Shown: positions 1 to 6,557 of the stretch, in pieces
How positions within the stretch are numbered: position 1 is the first letter of the stretch
Layout: each line of letters opens with the position of its first letter
Assembly: GCA_018065295.1 (NCBI GenBank)
Contig: JAGHTQ010000110.1
Coordinates: 1 to 10,796, forward strand
DNA: 10,796 nucleotides
Source of the DNA: Candidatus Colimonas fimequi
GTDB taxonomy: Bacteria > Bacillota > Clostridia > Peptostreptococcales > Anaerovoracaceae
Reading direction: 5' to 3'
Notes under the pieces: generated by a model
What the model saw: only the letters and a program-made list of their open reading frames with translations
Told to the model about the DNA's origin: nothing
Databases searched by the model: none
Program-made: the position numbers and the translations under genes

Positions 1-6
1 TAACAT
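1..6 (-). CDS. Start of next fab-operon gene (2 codons in window, possibly fabG)
   Basis: After the fabD stop codon the minus strand carries a strong ribosome binding site, GGAGGA at 18-13. Six bases later comes ATG at 6-4, followed by TTA (Leu), and then the window ends. Only Met-Leu is visible, so the product cannot be identified from sequence. In Firmicutes the gene after fabK-fabD is commonly fabG (3-oxoacyl-ACP reductase), and FabG proteins often begin Met-Leu. That identity is inference from gene order only. The 20-base gap to fabD and the good binding site make a co-transcribed gene likely. Confidence 0.6.
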
Positions 7-26
7 TATTCTTCCTCCGCTGCAGA

Positions 27-1007
27 TTATTCTGCCATTTCCTTTAACTTAGCAATAGTTGCTTCTAATGTTTCTACGTTCTCAACGTTAAGTGGTTCTA
101 CGCCCTTGAGAGTCTTCTTAGCAAGACCGCTCAGAGTATGTCCAGGACCAACTTCTACGATAGCTTCAACGCCGTTATCTGCGAATCTACCAAGGATTTC
201 TTCCCAGTAAACAGGGCTCATTGCCTGCTTAGCCAGCATCTCTACAAGGTGTGCTGCTGCGTCATCGCCAGCATCCTTCATGATGTCGTCTGCTGTAGCG
301 TCTGCATATACTGTCATCTTAGGAGCCTTCAGGTCTGCTGCTGCCAGGACATCCTTAAGTCTCTCAGCTGCAGGTACCATCATCGGGCTGTGGAATGCAG
401 TACTTACGCTGAGTGGAATAGCCTTAACTCTGTTTTCTGCTGCTACTGCACAGAAACGTTCGATTGCAGCCTTGTCGCCAGCTACTACTGTCTGCTTAGG
501 TGAGTTGAAGTTAACACCTTCCAGAATGCCGTCTTCTCTTGCCATTTCAACCAGCTCGAGAATCTTGTCTCTCTTGCCAAGGCCTGCTGCCATAGCACCC
601 ATGTTGTTGCCGTCAGCATCCTGACCAGCTTCCTTCATGAAGATGCCTCTCTTAGCTACGATATCGATACCCTTGCTGTATTCATCGATAGCGCCAGCTG
701 CTGTCAGTGCTGAATACTCACCAAGTGAGAATCCTGCCAGAGCAACTACTTCCAGCTTATCTTCAAGGCCTTCGTTCTTGATTGCAGCCATGAGTGATTC
801 GTAAGCTGCCATTGTTGTTGTATAAATTGTTGGCTGTGTAATGTGTGTTTCCTTCAGTGTGTCTTCGTCACCGTTGAAGCACCATTCCTTAACCTGTTCT
901 CCAGCAAGGTCGAATACCTGCTTAGCTTCTGGATATGCATCGTAGAGATCCTTACCCATTCCACTGTACTGTGCACCCTGACCTGCGAATACGATTCCGA
1001 TTTTCAT
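27..1007 (-). CDS. fabD: Malonyl-CoA:ACP transacylase FabD
   Basis: Transfers the malonyl group from malonyl-CoA to acyl carrier protein in the cytoplasm, supplying the extender unit for type II fatty acid synthesis. The 326-aa protein has the full acyltransferase layout. GQGAQ lies at residues 9-13. The nucleophile elbow GFSLGE is at 92-97, with Ser94 as catalytic serine. Arg120 fits the conserved malonyl-carboxylate-binding arginine, and His206 in AFHSPMM is the catalytic histidine. Gln261 in LAKQAMSPVYW matches the conserved C-terminal glutamine, followed by the EVGPGHTLSGL signature near 286-295. It is slightly longer than the usual ~310 aa, partly from a short insertion around residues 127-136. 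The ATG is preceded by AGAGGTG (1020-1014) with a 7-base spacer. It starts 17 bases after the fabK stop, so the two genes are one transcription unit. Confidence 0.96.
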   Translation of the reverse strand: MKIGIVFAGQGAQYSGMGKDLYDAYPEAKQVFDLAGEQVKEWCFNGDEDTLKETHITQPTIYTTTMAAYESLMAAIKNEGLEDKLEVVALAGFSLGEYSALTAAGAIDEYSKGIDIVAKRGIFMKEAGQDADGNNMGAMAAGLGKRDKILELVEMAREDGILEGVNFNSPKQTVVAGDKAAIERFCAVAAENRVKAIPLSVSTAFHSPMMVPAAERLKDVLAAADLKAPKMTVYADATADDIMKDAGDDAAAHLVEMLAKQAMSPVYWEEILGRFADNGVEAIVEVGPGHTLSGLAKKTLKGVEPLNVENVETLEATIAKLKEMAE

Positions 1008-1024
1008 GTTTATACACCTCTTGT

Positions 1025-1960
1025 TTATAAAATACCTGTTCTTGTTTCAAAGATAACTGCAGCTTCACTGAACATTTCTTCAATGATTTCGCCTGCAGGC
1101 TGTTCCTTACTAACCAGACCAGCAATCTGACCTGACATGATGTTACCGTTATCAGCATCGCCGTCTCTTACTGCTGCTGCCAGAGTACCTGTGCAAAGTG
1201 CATTGATTTCTTCCTGATCAGCATTGCTTGATTCTAATCTCAGAATCTTCTTAGCCAGCTTGTTCTTGATAACTCTTACTGGGTGACCTGTGCTTCTACC
1301 AGTTGCTACTGTTGATGAATCCTTAGCCTTGAGGATTGCGCCCTTGTAACCAGGGTGAACGATACATTCTTCAGCTACCAGGAATCTAGTACCAACCTGA
1401 ACGCCGTCTGCGCCCAGCATGTATGCTGCTGCGATACCTCTGCCGTCAGCAATACCACCAGCTGCGATAACTGGGATATCAACTGCATCTACCATCTGAG
1501 GTACCAGTGCCATTGTTGTTGTTTCGCCGATGTGTCCGCCAGCTTCTGTACCTTCTGCTACGATAGCATCAGCACCAGCTCTTGCAACTCTGATTGCCAG
1601 TGTGCAGTTAGCTACTACTGGAACAACCTTGATGCCAGCTTCCTTCAGCTTAGGGATATATTTACCAGGGTTGCCTGCGCCTGTAGTTACTACTGCAACC
1701 TTCTCTTCGCAAACAACGTCCATGAGTTCGTCAACGTTCGGAGCTAAAAGCATGATGTTAACGCCGAATGGCTTGTCTGTCATTTCTCTTGTTCTTCTGA
1801 TTTCAGCTCTGAGCCAGTCTGCATCTCTGCCACCTGCTGCGATGATACCAAGGCCGCCACCATTACTTACTGCTGCTGCCAGGTTGCCTTCTGCAATCCA
1901 TGCCATTGCGCCCTGAATGATAGGGTACTTAGTTCCTAAAATTTCACAAACCTTGTTCAT
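1025..1960 (-). CDS. fabK: Enoyl-ACP reductase II FabK (FMN-dependent)
   Basis: Catalyses the last reduction of each fatty acid elongation round, reducing trans-2-enoyl-ACP with NAD(P)H through bound FMN. The 311-aa TIM-barrel protein belongs to the nitronate monooxygenase/FabK superfamily. Visible features are the N-terminal YPIIQGAMAWIA stretch (12-23), the glycine-rich SNGGGLGIIAAGG (32-44), and NIMLLAP (68-74). EAGGHIG follows at 139-145 with His143, corresponding to the catalytic histidine of pneumococcal FabK. The phosphate-binding AAGGIADGRG (166-175) and GADGVQVGTRF (183-193) complete the set. FabK supports calling it over plain nitronate monooxygenase because fabD follows directly and a FabT-like operator precedes it. 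FabK is unrelated to FabI, and the family is known to be refractory to triclosan. The ATG follows AGGAGGT (1972-1966) with a 5-base spacer. It is the first gene of its operon here. Confidence 0.94.
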   Translation of the reverse strand: MNKVCEILGTKYPIIQGAMAWIAEGNLAAAVSNGGGLGIIAAGGRDADWLRAEIRRTREMTDKPFGVNIMLLAPNVDELMDVVCEEKVAVVTTGAGNPGKYIPKLKEAGIKVVPVVANCTLAIRVARAGADAIVAEGTEAGGHIGETTTMALVPQMVDAVDIPVIAAGGIADGRGIAAAYMLGADGVQVGTRFLVAEECIVHPGYKGAILKAKDSSTVATGRSTGHPVRVIKNKLAKKILRLESSNADQEEINALCTGTLAAAVRDGDADNGNIMSGQIAGLVSKEQPAGEIIEEMFSEAAVIFETRTGIL

Positions 1961-2083
1961 AAATTACCTCCTGAACATTATCTTTACAGTTCAATAATTG
2001 GTGCACCTCTTCTAACCCTTCGTGAGCTGACGTTCAGCTCCGGTTGTCGCGATGACCAATAATTACTTTGATTATCAAACTTT
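1961..2083 (-). promoter_or_regulatory. Structured 5' leader of the fabK operon
   Basis: From the predicted start (~2083) to the fabK ATG is a leader of about 120 nt. On the RNA strand, arm 2065-2055 can pair with 2002-1992 (10 of 11 positions, including one G·U, with one U-U mismatch). This closes a region holding AACC (2045-2042) opposite GGTT (2017-2014) and a perfect 7-bp hairpin, 2040-2034 with 2030-2024, over a 3-nt loop. An 8-base palindrome GGTGCACC lies at 2007-2000. GTTCAG at 1976-1971, which runs into the AGGAGGT binding site, can pair with CTGAAC at 2037-2032 in the central hairpin or with TTGAAC at 1994-1989 at the end of the outer stem. I do not recognise a known riboswitch class. 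Folding was done by eye; function is inference. Confidence 0.5.
2065..2081 (-). promoter_or_regulatory. FabT-like operator in the fabK promoter
   Basis: The minus strand reads AGTTTGATAATCAAAGT. Its core TTTGATAATCAAA (2079-2067) is a perfect palindrome of TTTGAT and ATCAAA around a central A. It matches the operator known for FabT, the MarR-family fatty acid synthesis repressor of streptococci and lactococci (A-N-TTTGATTATCAAA-TT), differing in the core only at one central base. It begins about 10 bases after the -10 box, at the expected transcription start, where bound repressor would block initiation. The genes downstream, fabK and fabD, are FabT targets in streptococci. The regulator gene is not in the window, so whether the protein is FabT itself or a relative is open. 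Confidence 0.75.
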
Positions 2084-2089
2084 TTCTTG

Positions 2090-2118
2090 ATACTACCACA
2101 AATTGTCTAAAAAGTCAA
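2090..2118 (-). promoter_or_regulatory. Sigma-A-type promoter of fabK operon
   Basis: A -35 box TTGACT (2118-2113) and a -10 box TAGTAT (2095-2090) are separated by exactly 17 bases. The TG of an extended -10 element lies one base upstream of the -10. Both boxes are 5 of 6 matches to consensus. The promoter sits between the terminator of the upstream phosphatase gene and the fabK leader, so it marks fabK as the first gene of a separate operon. Transcription should begin near 2083. Confidence 0.8.
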
Positions 2119-2135
2119 GTTTTCTCCACGCCCAC

Positions 2136-2161
2136 TAAAAAAGCCGGGCGTATGCCCAGCT
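2136..2161 (-). terminator. Rho-independent terminator after the HAD phosphatase gene
   Basis: On the minus strand AGCTGGGC (2161-2154), loop ATAC (2153-2150) and GCCCGGCT (2149-2142) form an 8-bp GC-rich stem with one G-U pair. A run of six T residues (2142-2137) follows, overlapping the last stem base. It lies 6 bases after the phosphatase stop codon and upstream of the fabK promoter, a clear operon boundary. Confidence 0.88.
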
Positions 2162-2167
2162 CATTAT

Positions 2168-2821
2168 TTACTCGTTTCTTAACATTGTTATGAGATCCTC
2201 CGGATTCTCCAGTCTCAAAGACGGTTTATCATCCCCGAAGTCTTCATCAGTCCAGCCCTTGAGAGCGAAAGTCCATCCAACAAGAACTGACTTAACACCC
2301 GCATTATTCGCGCAAAGGATGTCGAACATGGTATCTCCCAGCATCACTGCATTCTCCGGCTTCGCTCCCAGCTTACGCAAAGCAACCAGCGCAGGTTCTG
2401 GATCCGGCTTATGCTTATCAGTGTCCTCTGGAGTCACGATTACATCGAAGTCATCGATGATGCCAAACTTGGTGAGGGCTTCTGTTGTCGTGTTAACAAG
2501 TCTTGAAGTTACGATAGCAGTCTTGTATCCAGCTGCCTTAGCTTCATGCACCATCTCCTTAACACCAGGGAACAGTTCAATGTAACCAGTGAAGTGGTCA
2601 CGCTGAAAACTTCTGTACACTTCTATTGATTCTTCTACCGGAATATTCGGGAAGAACTCAGCCATAGTTCTGCTAAGTGGCTCCCCAAAGGTAGGAATCA
2701 GACGCTCAAGGCTCTCTTCACGACCCTCCAGAGTTCTGAAAGTGTGCTGCCATGACTCAATTATGATGTTGTTGGTATCCATCAGGGTACCGTCGAAGTC
2801 GAATAAAATTGTATCGATCAT
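2168..2821 (-). CDS. HAD-family phosphatase, PpaX/phosphoglycolate phosphatase-like
   Basis: A 217-aa cytoplasmic haloacid dehalogenase-type hydrolase with all four motifs. Motif I is DFDGTLMDT (8-16), with nucleophile Asp8 and acid/base Asp10. Motif II is TSR (105-107). Motif III contains Lys138 in KPDPEP, and motif IV is GDTMFD (162-167) with Asp163 and Asp167 for magnesium. The helical cap lies between motifs I and II. The N-terminus (DGTLMDTN..II.S), the FGEPL segment (45-49) and KPDPEP resemble Bacillus PpaX, which hydrolyses pyrophosphate released when HPr(Ser-P) is dephosphorylated. Phosphoglycolate phosphatases share the same motifs, so the substrate cannot be fixed by reading. No HPr kinase gene is in view. 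The ATG has AGAGGAG (2840-2834) upstream with a long 12-base spacer. It ends at a strong terminator. Confidence 0.85.
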   Translation of the reverse strand: MIDTILFDFDGTLMDTNNIIIESWQHTFRTLEGREESLERLIPTFGEPLSRTMAEFFPNIPVEESIEVYRSFQRDHFTGYIELFPGVKEMVHEAKAAGYKTAIVTSRLVNTTTEALTKFGIIDDFDVIVTPEDTDKHKPDPEPALVALRKLGAKPENAVMLGDTMFDILCANNAGVKSVLVGWTFALKGWTDEDFGDDKPSLRLENPEDLITMLRNE

Positions 2822-2850
2822 CGGCCAAAATTTCTCCTCTTATATAAATG

Positions 2851-2886
2851 GAAAAGCTTGGTAACTGAACAGTCCCCAAGCTTCTC
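2851..2886 (-). terminator. Hairpin between the decarboxylase and phosphatase genes (weak terminator or leader stem)
   Basis: On the minus strand, 2886-2876 (GAGAAGCTTGG) pairs with 2861-2851 (CCAAGCTTTTC) over 11 positions with one G-U pair and a 14-nt loop. The plus-strand version has a mismatch instead, which fits a role in minus-strand RNA. The following tail (CATTTATATAAG) is T-rich but has no clean T run, so termination would be partial. A possible promoter lies immediately upstream, so the stem could instead be the 5' end of the phosphatase mRNA. Confidence 0.5.
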
Positions 2887-2890
2887 GCGG

Positions 2891-2919
2891 TGTATAAAAA
2901 TGATTTTAGAGATTTTCAA
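2891..2919 (-). promoter_or_regulatory. Possible promoter for the HAD phosphatase gene
   Basis: TTGAAA (2919-2914) and TATACA (2896-2891) are spaced by 17 bases, with predicted initiation near 2884, at the foot of the intergenic hairpin. The -35 match is good (5/6) and the -10 moderate (4/6). It would allow the phosphatase to be expressed apart from the decarboxylase gene. The region is AT-rich, so a chance match is possible. Confidence 0.4.
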
Positions 2920-2921
2920 AT

Positions 2922-4088
2922 TTAGAATCCACCAAACATTGAAAGCATTACTGATGCAGCAACACCTGATCCGATAACGCCTGCTACGTTAGGTCCCATA
3001 GCATGCATGAGCAGGAAGTTTGTTGGATTTGCCTTCTGTCCCTCAACCTGTGATACTCTAGCAGCCATTGGTACAGCTGATACACCAGCTGAACCGATGA
3101 GTGGGTTGATCTTACCACCAGTCAGAACGTTCATAATCTTAGCGATCAGTACGCCACCTGCAGTACCTACTGCGAATGCGCAGATACCAAGGACAACGAT
3201 CTTGATTGTGCTCAGTGTGATGAATGTTTCACCCTGTGCTGATGCACCAACGCAAGTACCCAGAATGATTACCAGGATGTTCATTAATGCGTTTGATGAA
3301 GTGTCTGACAGTCTTGCAGTTCTTCCTGATTCCTTGAACAGGTTACCCAGCATAAGCATACCAACCAGTGGTGCTGCTGATGGGAGTAAGAGAACTACTA
3401 CTACAGTTACAGCGATAGGGAAGAGGATCTTCTCTCTCTGTGAAACAACTCTAAGCTGTTCCATCTTGATCTGTCTTTCTTTTTCTGTTGTGAGCAGCTT
3501 CATGATAGGTGGCTGAATGATTGGAACCAGAGCCATGTATGAATATGCTGCTACTGCGATTGGTCCAAGCAGATGATCTGCAAGCTTACCAGTCAGATAA
3601 ATAGCTGTAGGGCCGTCTGCTCCGCCGATGATACCGATTGATGCAGCTTCCTGAGCGTTGAAGCCAAGGATAATTGCAGCAAAGAATGCGAAGAAGATAC
3701 CCAGCTGTGCTGCAGCACCCATAAGCAGTGACTTAGGGTTAGCAATAAGTGGACCGAAGTCAGTCATTGCACCTACACCTAAGAAGATGAGTGATGGCAG
3801 TACAGGCTTTAACGTATAGAAGATAGTTAACAGTCCAGCATTAGTTAACTGATTTGAGTTTGTAATACCTTCGTGAGCTACTTCTGAGATAAACATTCCT
3901 GCCATAGGAAGGTTTGCCAGTAACATACCGAATGCGATAGGAACCAGAAGAAGTGGTTCAAATCCATGTCTAATTGCCAGATACAGGAATACGAATGATA
4001 CGAGAATCATGATTCCACTCTGGTAAGTGAAGTTAGCAACACCAGTATCTGCTGCCAGACCTGCTATTGCGCCAGTAATTGCTCCCAT
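2922..4088 (-). CDS. Sodium ion-translocating decarboxylase beta subunit (GcdB/OadB/MmdB family)
   Basis: Integral membrane subunit that couples decarboxylation of a carboxybiotin carrier to Na+ export. The 388-aa protein is strongly hydrophobic, with many membrane segments and a hydrophilic loop near 200-220. The family signature GGADGPTAIY is at 155-164. Asp158 and Tyr184 (in AYSYMALVPIIQPP) correspond by motif and spacing to Asp203 and Tyr229 of Klebsiella OadB, residues implicated in Na+ transport. The C-terminal block INPLIGSAGVSAVPMAARVSQ (327-347) and MGPNVAGVIGSGVAA with Asn367 are also intact. Length is close to GcdB and shorter than OadB. The substrate (oxaloacetate, methylmalonyl-CoA or glutaconyl-CoA) depends on the alpha subunit, which is not in the window, so no symbol is given. 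The ATG follows AAAAGGAG (4104-4097) with an 8-base spacer. Confidence 0.92.
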   Translation of the reverse strand: MGAITGAIAGLAADTGVANFTYQSGIMILVSFVFLYLAIRHGFEPLLLVPIAFGMLLANLPMAGMFISEVAHEGITNSNQLTNAGLLTIFYTLKPVLPSLIFLGVGAMTDFGPLIANPKSLLMGAAAQLGIFFAFFAAIILGFNAQEAASIGIIGGADGPTAIYLTGKLADHLLGPIAVAAYSYMALVPIIQPPIMKLLTTEKERQIKMEQLRVVSQREKILFPIAVTVVVVLLLPSAAPLVGMLMLGNLFKESGRTARLSDTSSNALMNILVIILGTCVGASAQGETFITLSTIKIVVLGICAFAVGTAGGVLIAKIMNVLTGGKINPLIGSAGVSAVPMAARVSQVEGQKANPTNFLLMHAMGPNVAGVIGSGVAASVMLSMFGGF

Positions 4089-4145
4089 TATTTTGTCTCC
4101 TTTTCCTTAAAACGACATAGCGATATCAGAGATATCACCAAACAA

Positions 4146-4174
4146 ATGTTATCATATGACGTATTTTTATACAA
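4146..4174 (-). promoter_or_regulatory. Likely promoter of the decarboxylase beta-subunit gene
   Basis: TTGTAT (4174-4169) and TAACAT (4151-4146) are separated by 17 bases. The TG of an extended -10 (4154-4153) precedes the -10 box by one base. The predicted start is near 4139, giving a leader of about 50 nt that includes GATATC-TCT-GATATC (4136-4122), a short 6-bp hairpin. The -35 is weak, but the extended -10 and the position between tex and the next gene support the call. Confidence 0.5.
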
Positions 4175-4216
4175 GCATTTATTCCTTTAAATACTGTATA
4201 CAATCAAAAGTCTTAT

Positions 4217-4250
4217 CCCCTCAACCCCTTGCAATTACTGGGTTTGAGGG
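4217..4250 (-). terminator. Inverted repeat downstream of tex, candidate terminator
   Basis: CCCTCAA (minus 4250-4244) pairs with TTGAGGG (4224-4218). After one mismatch, CCC (4242-4240) pairs with GGG (4228-4226), over an 11-nt loop. The stem is strong and lies 30 bases after the tex stop. A run of only four T residues occurs about 8 bases downstream, so as an intrinsic terminator it is imperfect. It could act with Rho or as a 3'-end stabilising stem. Confidence 0.45.
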
Positions 4251-4280
4251 TGTTGATGCGTTATAGTTTTCAGACAATTC

Positions 4281-6548
4281 TTATACTTTCATGGATAAAC
4301 CTACGCGTTTCTTGTCGTAGTCAATCTTGATAATTTTGACTTTAACTGTATCACCAACAGAAACTACATCCATAGGGTGCTTAACGAAGCCCTTTTTGCT
4401 CATTTCTGAAATGTGAACAAGGCCGTCATTCTTAACACCGATATCAACAAACGCGCCGAAGTCTACAACATTTCGTACAGTTCCTTCAAGCTCCATGTCT
4501 ATCTTGAGGTCGTCAAACGACTTAACGTCATTTCTAAATACAACTGGAGGAGCATCTTCTCTAGGGTCTCTACCAGGCTTTTTAACTTCCTCAACAATGT
4601 CCTTAAGGGTAAGCTCTCCGATGCCAAGATCAGTTGCCATGGCCGCAATGGCCTTCTTCATATTTCTCTTAGGCTTCTTGTTCTCTGCCTGAGCACTCAG
4701 TTCTGCCAGTGCAGCAAGACCTTTAGCGCGACCCTTAGGAGCTGCAGGCTTCTCAGTAACACCGTAAACCTGCCAGATCTTCTCATCGATATCTGCGTAG
4801 CCGCCACCAGCGATGTCTGCCTTGTCGATGCCCAGCTTCTTCAGCATCTCTTCAGCTGCCGCATATGATTCAGGATGCACCGATGTTCCATCGAGAGGAT
4901 TCTTACCCCCACTGATTCTGCAAAAACCTGCACACTGATTGTAAGTCTTCTCTCCCAGCTTAGGCACCTTCTTCAGCTGCTTTCTTTCGCTGAAGATGCC
5001 GTTTTCTTCACGGTAAGCCACGATATTCTTAGCAATACCCATGTTGATACCAGCAACGTGGGCCAGAAGTGATGGGGATGCAGTGTTAAGATCAACGCCA
5101 ACTCTGTTTACACAGTCTTCAACTACATTGTCCAGCGCGCCTTCAAGAAGTCCCTGGTTAATATCATGCTGATACTGGCCAACGCCGATGCTCTTTGTTG
5201 GAATCTTAACCAGTTCTGCAAGTGGGTCCTGAAGACGACGGCCAAGAGACATTGCGCCTCTTACAGTTACGTCAAGGTCAGGATACTCTTCAGTTGCCAG
5301 CTTGGATGCTGAGTATACCGAAGCGCCAGCTTCGTTAACTATAGTATAGTTAATATCAAGTCCGCTCTTCTTAATGAATCCGGCAACAACTTCTTCAGTT
5401 TCACGTGATGCAGTACCATTGCCGATTACGATTGTATTTATGTTGAACTTCTCCGCCAGAAGCTTCAGAGTCTTCTCTGTGCCCTTCACGTCGTTCTTAG
5501 GTTCAGTTGGGTAAACTGTAGTGTAAGCCTTCAGCTTGCCAGTCTCATCGAGAACGGCCACCTTGCAGCCTGTTCTGAAGCCCGGGTCAATGCTAATGAT
5601 GCGGGCGCCCTTAACAGGCGGTACCATGAGAAGCTTCTCAGTGTTCTTTGCGAAAACCTTAACCGCTTCAAGCTCAGCACGTTCAGTGAGAGTATTACGA
5701 AGTTCACGCTCTGCCGATGGGGCCATGAGACGCTTGTAGGCGTCAGCGATAGTTTCCTTCAGAAGCTCGCTAAAGATTGACTTCTCGTTTGTAATCACGT
5801 CCTCTGCGATGATGTGTTCCATCTTCTCAACATCCGTGTTTACCTTAACCTTCAGCTTCTTCTCCTTCTCGCCTCTGTTTATAGCCAGAATTCTGTGGTT
5901 AGGAATCTTTGATGCGCCTTCCGCGAATTCGTAGTACATGTCATAAACAGTCTTCTCTTCAGGATCCACCGCTTCAGTTGTAATAACCGCTGACTGTGAA
6001 GTAGCATTTCTAATCTTCTCAGTAAGCTCTGGACTATCTGAAATTTCTTCTGCAATGATATCGCATGCACCCTTGAGGGCTTCTGCTGCAGTGGCAACTT
6101 CCTTTTCTTCATTTACAAAGTCTGCCGCAACCGCTTCAGGCGCGCCCTCCACCAGCTGCTGAGCACGAATGATTTCTGCCAGTGGGGCAAGACCTTTCTC
6201 ACGAGCCTTTGATGCACGAGTCGCCTTCTTTTTCTTAAAAGGCTTATACAGGTCTTCAACTCTCTGAAGTACCTGTGCCTCTTCAATCTGCGCCTGAAGT
6301 TCAGGTGTCAGTTTGCCCTGCTCGTCGATAAGACGAATGACTTCACCTTTTCTTTCTTCCAGATTACGCAGATATGTAATTCTGTCGTCCATATCACGAA
6401 GAACTACGTCTGATAATCCGCCAGTTGCTTCCTTACGATATCTTGCAATAAAAGGAATTGTGTTTCCTTCATCTATAAGCTTAACAGTTGCTTCTACCTG
6501 CGAAGTCTTAAGTCCGAATTCGCTGGCAAGAACTTTTATTAAATCCAT
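4281..6548 (-). CDS. tex: Tex family RNA-binding S1 domain protein
   Basis: Cytoplasmic nucleic-acid-binding protein of the Tex/Spt6-like family, linked in other bacteria to transcription processes and stress tolerance. The 755-aa protein has the usual order. The helical Tex N-terminal region comes first, with the hallmark NTIPFIARYRKEATGGL at 29-45. A YqgF/RNase H-like domain follows at about 315-445 (SIDPGFRTGCKVAVLD). Helix-hairpin-helix motifs lie at about 488-555 (NTASPSLLAHVAGI, GFCRISGG), with the usual PLDGTSVHPE after them. A C-terminal S1 domain occupies about 681-755 (GTVRNVVDFGAFVDIGVKNDGLVHISEMS). An Ala/Lys-rich, probably flexible linker at about 598-635 separates the HhH part from DPRED. 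The start ATG is 9 bases after the prfB stop, and its binding site AAGGAG (6566-6561) lies in the last prfB codons. This arrangement suggests translational coupling. Confidence 0.95.
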   Translation of the reverse strand: MDLIKVLASEFGLKTSQVEATVKLIDEGNTIPFIARYRKEATGGLSDVVLRDMDDRITYLRNLEERKGEVIRLIDEQGKLTPELQAQIEEAQVLQRVEDLYKPFKKKKATRASKAREKGLAPLAEIIRAQQLVEGAPEAVAADFVNEEKEVATAAEALKGACDIIAEEISDSPELTEKIRNATSQSAVITTEAVDPEEKTVYDMYYEFAEGASKIPNHRILAINRGEKEKKLKVKVNTDVEKMEHIIAEDVITNEKSIFSELLKETIADAYKRLMAPSAERELRNTLTERAELEAVKVFAKNTEKLLMVPPVKGARIISIDPGFRTGCKVAVLDETGKLKAYTTVYPTEPKNDVKGTEKTLKLLAEKFNINTIVIGNGTASRETEEVVAGFIKKSGLDINYTIVNEAGASVYSASKLATEEYPDLDVTVRGAMSLGRRLQDPLAELVKIPTKSIGVGQYQHDINQGLLEGALDNVVEDCVNRVGVDLNTASPSLLAHVAGINMGIAKNIVAYREENGIFSERKQLKKVPKLGEKTYNQCAGFCRISGGKNPLDGTSVHPESYAAAEEMLKKLGIDKADIAGGGYADIDEKIWQVYGVTEKPAAPKGRAKGLAALAELSAQAENKKPKRNMKKAIAAMATDLGIGELTLKDIVEEVKKPGRDPREDAPPVVFRNDVKSFDDLKIDMELEGTVRNVVDFGAFVDIGVKNDGLVHISEMSKKGFVKHPMDVVSVGDTVKVKIIKIDYDKKRVGLSMKV

Positions 6549-6557
6549 TTCTAGTGT

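Noticed and set aside
1025..1960. Nitronate monooxygenase instead of FabK
   Set aside because: The folds are shared, but the fabD neighbour, the FabT-like operator and the EAGGHIG histidine context all favour FabK.
1992..2065. tRNA-like or lysine-riboswitch-like element in the fabK leader (AGAGGTGC string, closed multi-stem shape)
   Set aside because: There is no TpsiC-arm sequence or CCA-proximal acceptor pattern. The leader is far shorter than a lysine riboswitch and lacks its other conserved blocks, so the shared octamer looks like chance.
4122..4136. Paired GATATC repeats (GATATC-AGA-GATATC) as an operator
   Set aside because: Short and self-palindromic, with no second copy elsewhere that I noticed and no known regulator match. 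Kept only as a minor leader hairpin.
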